Notes: a model not told the origin generated them from the sequence alone. A DNA stretch of 64,000 nt from Duncaniella muris (GCF_003024805.1 NZ_PUEC01000009.1:1-64000), one strand, 5' to 3'; positions 42,071 through 50,553 are shown, counted from the first letter of the stretch. Numbers and translations: made by a program.

Positions 42071-43033
42071 GTGATTGACATAGCGCAACATATAGAATTC
42101 CTGCTCCTGCATCATGACTGCGTGGTCGTGCCGGGGCTTGGCGCGTTCATCGTTAATGATGAGGGCGCGCGCTATGACTCGCGGCGCCACGTGTTTATGC
42201 CGCCTTCGCGCACCGTCGGGTTTAATCCGGAAGTGCGCCACAATGATGCGATGCTCATAGGGAGCATTTCGCGGCGCAATGGGATTTCCCTGTCAGCCGC
42301 CAGAATGGATCTCGAAACTGAAGTGGCCTCTCTTCATCATCAGCTTGATGTGGCCGGGGAGTTTCCTTTGGGTAGATTAGGAATGCTTATGCGTGGAGCA
42401 AGCGCCGAATACCCCGTATTTGAGCCTGCGGCAGATTCGTTGCCTCTCAGATTGTGTAAAAGTTTTGCGTCTGTGGATTGCTGTCCTCTGGTTTCAGATG
42501 ACTCCACAGAAGATGGTGGGGCTTGCGCCCGTCAGAGAATTGTGGCAATACCCGCCCCGCTTAAAATAGTTGCGTCTTTTATTGTTGTTATTGTGGCGCT
42601 TGGGATACTCTATTCCACCACCGGTCTTATAAACGGACCAAAGGTAAACTCGGCTTCGCTTGACACCGGACTGAGCTCGCGCATTGAGCAGTCGGCTCCG
42701 GTTTTTGAGGTAGCTGCTGATGAGGATGTGTCCCGCGAAATAGTGCTCAATATCGCAATGCCGGCAGAGCAGCCTGATATGGCTCAGTCTGACTGTGCGG
42801 CAGAGCAGACGGAAGAAGCGCCGCAGCGCTATCTGCTTGTTGTCGGCTCGTTCCCCACATTGGCATCAGCCAACCGCCACATATATTATGTGGGTGATAC
42901 ATCCCTGCGTGTGATCGAGATGGCCGGGAATTACCGCATCTATGTCGCATCGGCTCCGACTATAGAAGAGGCCCGTCGGCTTTCGGCTTACATATCCAAG
43001 ACTTATCCGTCAGTGTGGGTGTGTCGCCGATAG
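42071..43033 (+). CDS. HU-CCDC81 / SPOR domain membrane protein
   Basis: A 320-residue protein. The N-terminal region (about 1-130; IAQHIEFLLLHHDCVVVPGLGAF, PPSRTVGFNP, ISLSAARMDLE) matches the two HU-like modules known as HU-CCDC81, found in Bacteroidota. One membrane helix follows (IVASFIVVIVALGILYSTTGL, about 168-190), an acidic linker, then a SPOR domain (about 255-320; YLLVVGSFPTLASANRHI) that binds denuded peptidoglycan glycans. It probably tethers a cytoplasmic nucleic-acid- or protein-binding module to the division wall. The GTG start is forced: an in-frame TAA occurs 10 bases upstream and the next Met lies inside the domain. Confidence 0.88.
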   Translation: MIDIAQHIEFLLLHHDCVVVPGLGAFIVNDEGARYDSRRHVFMPPSRTVGFNPEVRHNDAMLIGSISRRNGISLSAARMDLETEVASLHHQLDVAGEFPLGRLGMLMRGASAEYPVFEPAADSLPLRLCKSFASVDCCPLVSDDSTEDGGACARQRIVAIPAPLKIVASFIVVIVALGILYSTTGLINGPKVNSASLDTGLSSRIEQSAPVFEVAADEDVSREIVLNIAMPAEQPDMAQSDCAAEQTEEAPQRYLLVVGSFPTLASANRHIYYVGDTSLRVIEMAGNYRIYVASAPTIEEARRLSAYISKTYPSVWVCRR

Positions 43034-43080
43034 TAACTGATTTTAAATCCCCTCTTACATTATTATATATTATTCAATCC

Positions 43081-43605
43081 ATGAACTTCAATCAAATGCT
43101 CGTGGAGCGTCGCAGCATACGCCGCTACACCACAGAAAAAATAGATCCCGAACAAGTAAAACTCATTCTGGAAGCAGGCTTGCTGTCTCCCGCATCGAAA
43201 TCTGCGCGCGCCTGGCACTTTGTTGTTGTGGAAGAGCCTGACATGCTTGAGCGTCTCGCCCAGTGCAAGCCGATGGGTGCGGCTCCGATATCCAAATGTC
43301 CGCTTGCTGTTGTGGTCGCGGTTGACAGTACAGCTACCGAACCGTGGGTTGAGGATGGTTCCGTAGCTGCTTCTTATATGCAGCTGCAGGCACAGGCGCT
43401 CGGCCTTGGTTCATGCTGGATTCAGGTGCATGGGCGCTTTACGGCTGACGGAACCCCTTCAGAAGAGTATGTTCAGGAGCTGCTTGGCATTCCCGAAACA
43501 TGTCCGGTAGTTTGTGTGCTGACATTCGGGCATAAAGACGAGGTTCGCAAACCTCAGGATCTTGAAAAACTGAAATGGGAGAATGTGCACATCGGTAAAT
43601 TCTGA
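43081..43605 (+). CDS. Nitroreductase-family flavoprotein
   Basis: A predicted 174-residue protein from ATG 43081 (MNFNQMLVERRSIRRYTTEKI, the standard nitroreductase start); the frame from 43015 adds residues that overlap the upstream gene. FMN-binding RRSIRRY, LSPASKSARAWHF and GLGSCWIQVHG blocks are present. Substrate cannot be read from sequence; relatives reduce nitro compounds, enones or flavins with NAD(P)H. Its end overlaps the next gene by 23 bases, showing translational coupling. Confidence 0.93.
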   Translation: MNFNQMLVERRSIRRYTTEKIDPEQVKLILEAGLLSPASKSARAWHFVVVEEPDMLERLAQCKPMGAAPISKCPLAVVVAVDSTATEPWVEDGSVAASYMQLQAQALGLGSCWIQVHGRFTADGTPSEEYVQELLGIPETCPVVCVLTFGHKDEVRKPQDLEKLKWENVHIGKF

Positions 43606-44398
43606 TGCCTCCGCTCCGTTGCGCATAGTTGTTATAGGGGCCGGGAATGTGGCCTCGCATCTCGCACCGGCTATTGAAAGTTCAGGGGTCGGAGCGGTGG
43701 TGCAGGTCTATAGTCGTAAATTGCAGTCGGCGCGTGAGTTGACACGCAAATTGCAGAATGCTCAAGCAATTGATTCAGAAGCAGCTATCTGTGATGATGC
43801 TGAGGTCTATCTTGTCAGTCTCGTGGATGATGCCATAGGTCCGCTTGTCAGCCGTATGCCGAAAAGGGGCAATGCTCTGTGGCTTCACACTTCCGGCTCG
43901 GTCGGAATGGAGGTCTTGGCGCCAATGTCGGAACGTTATGGCGTGTTCTATCCGTTGCAGACGTTTTCCAAAGGTGTGGAGGTCGATGTTTCGAAAGTGC
44001 CTCTGTTTATAGAGGGATGCACTTCCGGCGTTGAAGAAGAGATCCGTAGGTTTGCCACACCGGTGTTTTCGCATATTTACCATGCCGACAGTCATACTCG
44101 ACGGATGATGCACATCTCGGCTGTGTTTGCCTGCAACTTTACGAACTATCTGTGGACCATCGCCTCGGAATTGCTTAAAAAAGAAGACTTGCCCTTTGAG
44201 GTTTTGCATCCGCTGCTTGAAGAGACTCTAAAAAAAGCATTCGCTGTATCTCCTGAAAAGGGGCAGACCGGCCCGGCTGTCAGGGGCGACTTGGCTATAG
44301 TCAACAAGCATCTATCTGTTCTTGATGGTCAGTCAAAAGAAATCTACAGTCTGCTGAGCGAAGCCATAATCTCCCATCACCACAGCTTCGGTAAATAG
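43583..44398 (+). CDS. Rossmann-fold DUF2520 oxidoreductase-like protein
   Basis: A 271-residue protein with an N-terminal NAD(P)-binding fold (RIVVIGAGNVASHLAPAIESSG, GxGxxA) and a helical C-terminal DUF2520 domain (HADSHTRRMMHISAVFACNFTNYL, KGQTGPAVRGD). The family resembles F420-dependent NADP reductases and ketopantoate reductase-like enzymes, without a defined reaction. An internal in-frame start near the Rossmann strand (past the overlap with the nitroreductase) is possible but none is clearly better. Confidence 0.88.
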   Translation: MCTSVNSDASAPLRIVVIGAGNVASHLAPAIESSGVGAVVQVYSRKLQSARELTRKLQNAQAIDSEAAICDDAEVYLVSLVDDAIGPLVSRMPKRGNALWLHTSGSVGMEVLAPMSERYGVFYPLQTFSKGVEVDVSKVPLFIEGCTSGVEEEIRRFATPVFSHIYHADSHTRRMMHISAVFACNFTNYLWTIASELLKKEDLPFEVLHPLLEETLKKAFAVSPEKGQTGPAVRGDLAIVNKHLSVLDGQSKEIYSLLSEAIISHHHSFGK

Positions 44399-44579
44399 GA
44401 GCCGGTTCGACAATAACTGTTAACGTCAGGATTGCAGATTTTTCAGCAGATTGTGCACTGCCGAATCAGGATTGTACTTGATGTACACGACTGATTCAAA
44501 GCGTGCAAGAAGCAAAAAAAAGATGCAATCGAAAGCTAACTTTCTTTCCCGGCCTTTGCATTTGTTGTCGAACCGGCTC
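44399..44579. repeat. 181-bp palindromic element (MITE-like)
   Basis: Perfect 15-bp terminal inverted repeats GAGCCGGTTCGACAA (44399-44413) and TTGTCGAACCGGCTC (44565-44579). Nested inside are further inverted pairs: GATTGCA (44430-44436) with TGCAATC (44524-44530), GAATCAG (44463-44469) with CTGATTC (44491-44497), and GTAC with GTAC at the centre. It codes for nothing evident and starts directly after the stop codon of the DUF2520 gene. The start also resembles 47856-47880. This fits a non-autonomous mobile element, or a structured RNA. Confidence 0.6.
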
Positions 44580-44626
44580 TAAGTGCTGGCCCGCACTTGT
44601 GGACATTTGGTATAATGTGACATATA

Positions 44627-44678
44627 AATCGAGCAGGAGGCAAACACTAATCATCAGGTGTTTACCTCCTGCTCGATT
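44627..44678. repeat. Long hairpin beside the broken aldo/keto reductase
   Basis: 21-bp inverted arms (44627-44647 and 44658-44678, one mismatch) around a 10-nt loop. No U run follows on the plus strand; on the minus strand TTTATAT follows. It ends 15 bases before the reading frame of the aldo/keto reductase remnant begins. Terminator or remnant of an inserted element. The remainder of the 297-base gap 44399-44695 shows only a small AAGTGC/GCACTT hairpin. Confidence 0.55.
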
Positions 44679-44695
44679 ACAGGAGATTTTGAATT

Positions 44696-45403
44696 TCCCG
44701 GATTCCGAAATGCAATTCTCTGAAAGAGTTACAGACCGACTACATTGATTATATGCTCCTCCATGCCATCGGAATGGGAACTGACGGAATGCGAGAGTTT
44801 GAAAACCGTTACATGGACAACGGTATCCTTGATTTTCTACTCAAGGAGCGTGAAGCCGGACGCATCCGCAATCTTGAATTTTCGTATCATGGTGACATAA
44901 AGGTATTTGATTACCTGCTGTCGCGCCATGACGAATATAAATGGGATTTTGAGCAGATTCAGCTCAACTATCTCGACTGGCATCATGCCAATGAAATCAA
45001 TCCGCGCAACATCGATGCGGAATATCTCTATGGCGAACTGGAGAAGCGTGGTATTCTGGCCATAATCATGGAACCGCTTCTCGGCGGCCGTCTGTCGAAT
45101 CTTCATGGCCATGTGGTGAGCCGTCTGAAACAGGCTGAGCCTGAACGGAGCGTGGCTTCATGGGCCTTCCGCTTTGCCGGAACATGGCCCTTCCGCTTTG
45201 CCGGGACATGGCCCGGAGTGCTGACTGTGTTGAGCGGAATGACCTATATGGAGCATCTCGAAGACAATCTGCGCTCTTTCTGCCCGCTGAAGCTACTGAC
45301 AGAGGAAGAAAATAAATTTCTTTTTGACACGGCAGACCTGATGATGCAGTATCCGACAATTCTTAGATATAATTATGTCCTCTTATATATAATAAGGTGG
45401 TAA
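44696..45403 (+). pseudogene. Aldo/keto reductase, truncated at both ends
   Basis: From 44696 the frame reads IPKCNSLKELQTDYIDYMLLHAIG, the middle of an aldo/keto reductase of the type with a C-terminal [4Fe-4S] domain; WDFEQIQLNYLDWHHA and IIMEPLLGGRL follow. The first ~90 residues (NADPH barrel start with the catalytic Asp/Tyr) are missing: the frame is closed by TGA at 44690-44692, next to the hairpin. The C-terminal Cys-rich cluster is also absent; the frame ends in unrelated residues (ILRYNYVLLYIIRW). A 24-bp tandem duplication (45165-45188, 45189-45212, one difference) doubles FRFAGTWP. Most likely a decaying gene. Confidence 0.85.
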
Positions 45404-45423
45404 AAATATCCTCCGCAGACGGA

Positions 45424-46272
45424 TTATTTTGAATTTTTCAGCATGTCATTGACCACATCGATCTGTCGCTGGAGTTTTTCCATTTCCTCTCGGAGTGCGT
45501 CTCTTGATAGCATTTGTGATTTCTTGGCTTCGTTTTTAGCAGTTACTTCCTGAAGCGAGCTCACCACGAGAGCGACCACGATGTTCAGAATGACATAGGA
45601 CGCTATCAGCACATAAGTCACAAAGTAGACCCATGCTGCAGGATAAATATCCATAACCGGACGTGCTATGCCCATCGACCAGCTTTCCAGAGTCATGATT
45701 TGGAAGAGAGAATACATGGAGCGCCATACGTTGCCGAACCAGTCAGGGAACTCGTTGCCAAAGAAAGTCGAGCCTAAAAGTGCATAAGTGTACATGATAA
45801 TGACAAACAATATGGTGGTCCATAGCATGCCGGGAATCGCATTGAAGATGGCTTCGACAATAAGTTTAAGTTTGTCGGCCGAACGGACCACACGGAGGAT
45901 GTTGAGCTGGCGGAACACACGGAATATTCTGAACACACGGAAGGAGGAGAATGTGCCTAACTGTGCGGCAGATGACAGCACGACTATTATTGTGTCAAAC
46001 CAGTTCCAGTAGCGGTTGCGTCCTGTGAAGAAGCGACCTTTTTCGAGCGAGAGCCTGATCATAAGCTCGACAATAAAGATCAGTATGCTCAGGTCGCAGA
46101 ACGATTCGAGTTCCGGCCCGATGCGGTCGGCGATAGAAATGTCGGTAAGCAGTCCGAATGCAAGAGCATTGAGAACGATAAGCAGATTGCAGAAGGTGTA
46201 GAATTTCCGTGTGACCTTTACAACAGCCTTGCGCGTCGAGAAGGCAGGTGAGATAATGGAGAATGAAGCCAT
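45424..46272 (-). CDS. NaChBac-type voltage-gated sodium channel
   Basis: A 282-residue six-helix channel subunit that would form a tetramer in the inner membrane. S1-S3 lie in about 22-105. S4 (about 110-132) carries Arg at every third position (R112, R115, R118, R121, then R127, R130), the voltage sensor. The pore helix and filter TLESWSM (194-200) match the Na+-selective bacterial Nav filter (TLESWxx). S6 is YVLIASYVILNIVVALVV, followed by a C-terminal neck and coiled coil (REEMEKLQRQIDVVNDMLKN). The length is close to NaChBac/NavAb. It is transcribed alone, divergent from gdhA. Confidence 0.93.
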   Translation of the reverse strand: MASFSIISPAFSTRKAVVKVTRKFYTFCNLLIVLNALAFGLLTDISIADRIGPELESFCDLSILIFIVELMIRLSLEKGRFFTGRNRYWNWFDTIIVVLSSAAQLGTFSSFRVFRIFRVFRQLNILRVVRSADKLKLIVEAIFNAIPGMLWTTILFVIIMYTYALLGSTFFGNEFPDWFGNVWRSMYSLFQIMTLESWSMGIARPVMDIYPAAWVYFVTYVLIASYVILNIVVALVVSSLQEVTAKNEAKKSQMLSRDALREEMEKLQRQIDVVNDMLKNSK

Positions 46273-46325
46273 GATCTATAGGCGGTTAGAGTTTTTAGAG
46301 AGTCAGGATAATTGGTTTAATGATG

Positions 46326-46333
46326 CAAAGTTA
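46326..46333 (-). promoter_or_regulatory. -7 box for the sodium-channel gene
   Basis: Minus strand TAACTTTG, perfect -7 match, 54 bases before the start codon; the -33 region is only TTTC-like. Divergent from the gdhA promoter in a 245-base gap that holds nothing else recognised. Confidence 0.6.
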
Positions 46334-46399
46334 CGCAAAATCGTCGTAATGGACGAAAAATATAAAAATTGACAAGCCGTTGTTATTTATAGCAAAAGT

Positions 46400-46430
46400 T
46401 TTGGAAAATGATGAAATATGTGTAACTTTG
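46400..46430 (+). promoter_or_regulatory. Promoter of gdhA
   Basis: TTTG (46400-46403), 19-nt spacer, TAACTTTG (46423-46430). An 85-base leader follows, containing a small CTTTCA/TGAAAG hairpin near 46455. Confidence 0.8.
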
Positions 46431-46517
46431 TAGCGAAAAAGAAATTTAATCTTTCATTTTGTCGTGAAAGAAGTGTTATAGATAATAAATTCCAATAATA
46501 TATTCTCCATATTAGGT

Positions 46518-47855
46518 ATGAATGCACTAAGCGTAATTGACGATCTGAAGCGTCGTTTCCCCAATGAGCCGGAATACATCCAGGCAGTGGAAGAGGTATT
46601 GACCTCGATTGAAGATGTCTATAATGAAAATCCTGAATTCGAACGCTACAATCTTATTGAGCGCCTTTGCATTCCTGATCGTATTTTCGCATTCCGCGTA
46701 TCATGGGTCGATGACAAGGGCAAGGTTCACAATAACATGGGCTATCGCGTTCAGCACAACAATGCGATCGGTCCTTACAAAGGAGGCATCCGTTTCCACT
46801 CTTCGGTCAACCTCTCGATTCTCAAATTCCTTGCATTCGAACAGACTTTCAAAAACTCTCTGACCACTCTCGCTATGGGTGGAGCCAAAGGCGGCAGCGA
46901 TTTCTCGCCCCGTGGCAAAAGCGACATGGAAGTGATGCGCTTCTGCCAGGCTTTCATCCAGGAACTGTGGCGTCAGATCGGTCCTGACACTGATGTGCCC
47001 GCCGGTGATATCGGTGTTGGCGGACGTGAGGTAGGCTATATGTTCGGCGAATACAAGAAGATGGCCCGCGAGTTCACCGGTACTTTCACCGGCAAGGGCT
47101 ATGAATTCGGTGGTTCGCTCATCCGCCCGGAAGCTACAGGCTATGGTAACGTCTACTTCCTCCTTGAGATGCTCAAGACCCGTGGCCTCAGCATCGAAGG
47201 CAAGCGCGTGGCAATCTCCGGTTCCGGCAATGTAGCCACTTATACAGCTGAAAAACTTCTCTCGCTCGGAGCCAAAGTGGTTTCAATGAGTGATAGCGAT
47301 GGCTCAATCTACGTGCCCGACGGCCTCTCTCAGGAACAGCTTGACTATATCTTCAAACTCAAGAATATCTATCGCGGACGAATCCGCGAGTTTGCCGAGG
47401 AATACGAATGCCAGTATTTTGAAGGCGAACGCCCTTGGCAGCACGTGGCCTGCGACATCGCCATGCCTTCTGCCACTCAGAACGAAATTGACGGTGACGA
47501 TGCCCGCGCTCTCATCGCAAACGGCTGTATCGCTGTCAGCGAAGGTGCAAACATGCCCTCCACCCCCGATGCGATCCGTGAATTCCAGAAAGCCCGCATC
47601 CTCTATGCTCCCGGCAAGGCTGCAAACGCAGGCGGTGTATCTGTTTCAGGACTCGAAATGGCCCAGAACTCGCAGAAACTCTCATGGAGCGCCGAGGAAG
47701 TCGACCGCAAACTTCAGGATATCATGACCGAAATCCACAAGCAGTGTGTGAAATATGGCACTGAGGAAGACGGCTACATCAACTATGTCCGTGGTGCCAA
47801 CGTGGCCGGTTTCATGAAAGTGGCTCGTGCTATGATGGCTCAGGGTGTGCTCTAA
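46518..47855 (+). CDS. gdhA: Glutamate dehydrogenase (NADP-type)
   Basis: A 445-residue hexameric-type enzyme that interconverts 2-oxoglutarate plus ammonia and glutamate, the main ammonia-assimilation route in Bacteroidales. Signatures: GPYKGGIRFH, catalytic Lys in MGGAKGGSDF, VPAGDIGVGGREVGYM, NADP Rossmann motif AISGSGNVATY with Asp/Ser after beta2 (SMSDSDG), and the C-terminal GKAANAGGVSVSGLEMAQN. Length and motifs match the small (about 50 kDa) class. Single-gene transcript with its own promoter and terminator. Confidence 0.97.
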   Translation: MNALSVIDDLKRRFPNEPEYIQAVEEVLTSIEDVYNENPEFERYNLIERLCIPDRIFAFRVSWVDDKGKVHNNMGYRVQHNNAIGPYKGGIRFHSSVNLSILKFLAFEQTFKNSLTTLAMGGAKGGSDFSPRGKSDMEVMRFCQAFIQELWRQIGPDTDVPAGDIGVGGREVGYMFGEYKKMAREFTGTFTGKGYEFGGSLIRPEATGYGNVYFLLEMLKTRGLSIEGKRVAISGSGNVATYTAEKLLSLGAKVVSMSDSDGSIYVPDGLSQEQLDYIFKLKNIYRGRIREFAEEYECQYFEGERPWQHVACDIAMPSATQNEIDGDDARALIANGCIAVSEGANMPSTPDAIREFQKARILYAPGKAANAGGVSVSGLEMAQNSQKLSWSAEEVDRKLQDIMTEIHKQCVKYGTEEDGYINYVRGANVAGFMKVARAMMAQGVL

Positions 47856-47880
47856 GAGGGTGTTTCATAACAACTGTTAA
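47856..47880. repeat. Possible end of a repeat related to the 44399 element
   Basis: GAGGGTGTTTCATAACAACTG, directly after the gdhA stop codon, aligns with the left end of the 44399 element (18 of the first 25 bases, including the shared AACTGTTAA). A CAAGAAGCA word further in is also shared. No matching right-hand inverted repeat was found. Confidence 0.35.
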
Positions 47881-47911
47881 GCCACAAGAAGCAGACATAA
47901 AAACGATTTCA

Positions 47912-47946
47912 GCCCCTCTGCCCGCAATCCGGGCAGGGGGATTTTT
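47912..47946 (+). terminator. Terminator after gdhA
   Basis: GC-rich stem CCCCTCTGCCCG / CGGGCAGGGGG with an AATC-type loop, then ATTTTTG. Confidence 0.85.
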
Positions 47947-47965
47947 GATTTTCACTGGCTGATTA

Positions 47966-47997
47966 TTTGCCGGATAGAATAAAATTTTGTTATTTTG
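47966..47997 (+). promoter_or_regulatory. Promoter of the GDP-fucose synthase gene
   Basis: TTTG (47966-47969), 20-nt spacer, TTATTTTG (47990-47997, one mismatch to TAnnTTTG). A leader of about 120 bases follows, in which GTTGAA and TTCAAC could close a long stem. No further element recognised. Confidence 0.6.
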
Positions 47998-48124
47998 CGT
48001 TGAATTTCCGGAGGCATGGCAGCCTCGATCGTGTTTTGTGCTGAATGTGCTGGCTATCAGCTGATTTTCAACTTAAACACTCATATCTTAATAATAGGTA
48101 ACAACACATAAATAGATTTTAATT

Positions 48125-49066
48125 GTGGAAAAGGATTCAAAGATTTATGTAGCAGGCCATCGCGGCATGGTAGGTTCGGCTATTGTCCGTGAGCTGAAAC
48201 GTCAGGGATACAACAATATCATCACACGTACGCACTCGCAGCTCGACTTGATCAACCAGCAGGCCGTCAATAAATTTTTTTCGGCTGAAAAGCCTGACTA
48301 TGTGTTTCTTGCAGCCGCTAAAGTCGGTGGCATAGAAGCCAATCAGTCTGCGCTCGCTGATTTTATGTATGACAATATGATGCTGGAGATGAACGTGATC
48401 CACGCAGCCTGGCGCAATGGTGTCAAGAAACTCGAATTCCTTGGATCATCGTGCATCTATCCCCGTCTTGCTCCGCAGCCTATGCCCGAAAGCTGCCTGC
48501 TGACATCTTCGCTCGAACAGACCAACGAGGCCTATGCTCTGGCCAAGATTTCCGGTCTCAAATATTGCGAATATCTTAACCGCCAGTACGGAACTGACTA
48601 TATCTCGGTAATGCCTACCAACCTCTACGGTCCTAATGACAACTATCATCCCACCCATTCGCATGTGCTTCCGGCTTTGATCCGCCGTTTCCATGAAGCT
48701 AAAGAGGCCGGTCTGGAAGAGGTAGTGTGCTGGGGTGACGGATCGCCGTTGCGCGAGTTCCTTTATGTCGATGACCTCGCCAACCTCTGTGTGTTCCTGA
48801 TGAACAATTATTCCGGCAACGAGACCGTAAATGCCGGCAGTGGCAAGGAGTTGTCAATAAAAGAACTGTCGGAACTGGTTGCGAAGACCGTGGGCTATAC
48901 CGGCCGCATTGTCTGGGACACCACAAAACCCAATGGTACTCCGCGTAAGCTGCTTGATGTGTCGAAAGCTGCCGCTCTCGGCTGGACTTATTCAACTGAG
49001 CTGCCTGACGGCATCCGTCTCGCTTACGAGGACTTCCTCTCGAATCCGATGCGTGCAGAACGTTAA
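48125..49066 (+). CDS. fcl: GDP-L-fucose synthase
   Basis: A 313-residue short-chain dehydrogenase/reductase that epimerises and reduces GDP-4-keto-6-deoxymannose to GDP-L-fucose. NADP-binding [16 protein letters not shown], active-site [17 protein letters not shown], Tyr-x3-Lys (YALAKISG), [15 protein letters not shown], and [10 protein letters not shown]. The start is a GTG (48125), since no ATG occurs before the Rossmann motif. The partner gene gmd is not adjacent. The product would supply fucose for surface glycans or capsules. Confidence 0.95.
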   Translation: MEKDSKIYVAGHRGMVGSAIVRELKRQGYNNIITRTHSQLDLINQQAVNKFFSAEKPDYVFLAAAKVGGIEANQSALADFMYDNMMLEMNVIHAAWRNGVKKLEFLGSSCIYPRLAPQPMPESCLLTSSLEQTNEAYALAKISGLKYCEYLNRQYGTDYISVMPTNLYGPNDNYHPTHSHVLPALIRRFHEAKEAGLEEVVCWGDGSPLREFLYVDDLANLCVFLMNNYSGNETVNAGSGKELSIKELSELVAKTVGYTGRIVWDTTKPNGTPRKLLDVSKAAALGWTYSTELPDGIRLAYEDFLSNPMRAER

Positions 49067-49086
49067 ATTTTTGTCAGACAACCTAT

Positions 49087-49134
49087 AAAACAACAATCGT
49101 GAATCAGCCGCGGCTGATTCACGATTGTTGTTTT
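49087..49134 (+). terminator. 48-bp perfect palindrome, terminator after fcl
   Basis: 24-bp arms with no extra loop bases (49087-49110 and 49111-49134), ending in TTTT; A run on the other side, so it can act on both strands. It separates fcl from the convergent rubrerythrin-fusion gene. Confidence 0.85.
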
Positions 49135-49189
49135 AGGGAAATACGTTGTTGCCAGCCGATTTAGGCTGACTTTGTAGCCGAAGAGAGGG

Positions 49190-50371
49190 TCAATAATTTT
49201 CAGCTCTCACCTCGAAGTAGCTCTGCTGGTGGAAGCAGACAGGGCAGACTTCCGGAGCTTCGGTACCGATGCAGATGTGTCCGCAGTTTCGGCATTCCCA
49301 GACTGTCACACCGCTCTTGCGGAATACTTCGTGAGCCTCTACGTTTTCCAACAGTTTGCGGTAACGCTCCTCATGGGTCTTCTCTATGGCTGCCACTCCG
49401 CGGAACTGTTTTGCAAGATCATGAAATCCTTCGGCATCGGCATCTTTTGCAAAACGGTCATACATGTCGGTCCATTCATAGTTTTCACCCTCGGCTGCAT
49501 GCTGCAGGTTTAAGGCCGTGTCCTGACTGACACCGCCGAGAGCCTTGCACCACAGTTTGGCGTGTTCTTTCTCGTTGGCTGCAGTATGTTCGAAAATCGC
49601 GGCGATCTGCTCGAATCCGTTTTTGCGTGCAACTGAAGCGAAGTAGGTGTACTTGTTGCGTGCCATGCTTTCGCCGGCGAAAGCTTCCTGAAGATTCTTC
49701 TCAGTCTTTGTGCCGGAATACGGGTTTGTAGGATTGTCAGCCACATTGTCGGTGATGGTGACTTTCTCAAAGTCAGATGCCGGATGCTTGCAGATCGGAC
49801 AGATAAAATCAGCCGGAATCTCGTCACCGACATATTCGTAGCCGCAGACCTTGCATCGCCAGACCGTATGGGCCGATCCGGCAGCAGACGGCTGTGCGGG
49901 CTGTGGTTTAATGTGCTCCTGATAATAATTATATGTGGCTGATGCCACATCGTCAAGCACCGCCATTTCGGTCACTTCGCCTATGAACATCATGTGGGTG
50001 CCGAGATCAATCTTTTGCGCGACTTTCACGCTGAAATATGAGTTGGTGCCGCATGTCACCGCCAAAGTGCCATTGTCAAGGCGCTTTACGTCGGCGAAAT
50101 CTTTAAACTTGTCTACCTCGCGGCCCGACTTGAAGCCGAAACGCTCAAACAGACTGAAATCTGCGTTTTCGCTGATGACAGACACAGTGAAAGCTCCGGC
50201 CTTTTCAATCATCTCGCATGTCAGGGAGCTTTTGTTGAGACACACACAAGCCTGGGCCGGTGTGCATGTCACCTGCTCAAAAGTATTGGAGATGCAACCG
50301 TTGTCTCGTCCGTCAGCATTCACGGTGACGATATAGAGACCATAAGGAATCTTAAACAAAGGATTTTCCAT
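49190..50371 (-). CDS. Flavin reductase - rubredoxin - rubrerythrin fusion
   Basis: A predicted 393-residue protein from ATG 50371 ([17 protein letters not shown]). Four modules are visible. A flavin-reductase-like FMN domain (about 1-160) comes first. Next is a rubredoxin (about 170-210; [10 protein letters not shown]...[11 protein letters not shown]). A di-iron ferritin-like rubrerythrin domain follows (about 220-355; [40 protein letters not shown]). The end is a rubredoxin-like domain (about 358-393; [12 protein letters not shown]...CPVCFHQ). The likely role is NAD(P)H-flavin-rubredoxin electron delivery to a peroxide-reducing di-iron centre in one chain, protecting an anaerobe from oxidative stress. 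The stand-alone rubrerythrin gene is upstream on the same strand. Confidence 0.93.
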   Translation of the reverse strand: MENPLFKIPYGLYIVTVNADGRDNGCISNTFEQVTCTPAQACVCLNKSSLTCEMIEKAGAFTVSVISENADFSLFERFGFKSGREVDKFKDFADVKRLDNGTLAVTCGTNSYFSVKVAQKIDLGTHMMFIGEVTEMAVLDDVASATYNYYQEHIKPQPAQPSAAGSAHTVWRCKVCGYEYVGDEIPADFICPICKHPASDFEKVTITDNVADNPTNPYSGTKTEKNLQEAFAGESMARNKYTYFASVARKNGFEQIAAIFEHTAANEKEHAKLWCKALGGVSQDTALNLQHAAEGENYEWTDMYDRFAKDADAEGFHDLAKQFRGVAAIEKTHEERYRKLLENVEAHEVFRKSGVTVWECRNCGHICIGTEAPEVCPVCFHQQSYFEVRAENY

Positions 50372-50420
50372 AGTTATAGAAATTTTCAAAAATAGGAAAT
50401 CGCGTTAAGCGTTTCTGAAT

Positions 50421-50474
50421 TTATAACATGCCCGCTCCTATGTTTGTTTGCTCCGCTTCTCGGATAACTTTCAT
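50421..50474 (-). CDS. Candidate 17-residue small ORF with strong Shine-Dalgarno
   Basis: Minus strand AGGAGGTCAATATG leads a 17-codon frame, MKVIREAEQTNIGAGML. An AGGAGG site at ideal spacing is rare in Bacteroidota and makes translation plausible. It lies in the leader of the flavin reductase-rubredoxin-rubrerythrin gene, and a TATTTTTG -7-like box follows it. It may be a small peptide, a leader peptide or the tail of a lost gene. I do not recognise it. Confidence 0.35.
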   Translation of the reverse strand: MKVIREAEQTNIGAGML

Positions 50475-50512
50475 ATTGACCTCCTCCCTGTAAGTCAGCA
50501 TGAGTTTGAATA

Positions 50513-50553
50513 TAAAAAGAGGGCTGTATCGGGATAGAACGCCGATACAGTCC
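50513..50553 (-). terminator. Terminator after rubrerythrin
   Basis: Stem GGACTGTATCGG / CCCGATACAGCCC on the minus strand, then TCTTTTTAT. It starts 41 bases past the rubrerythrin stop. Confidence 0.85.

Noticed and set aside
40889-42241. A 450-codon open frame on the minus strand opposite the esterase-GH28 gene
   Set aside because: The plus-strand frame has clear esterase and GH28 motifs; the opposite frame shows no recognisable domain and follows from codon bias.
45165-45212. 24-bp tandem repeat as a functional protein repeat
   Set aside because: Only two near-identical copies inside a doubly truncated reductase; a recent duplication in a decaying gene is simpler.
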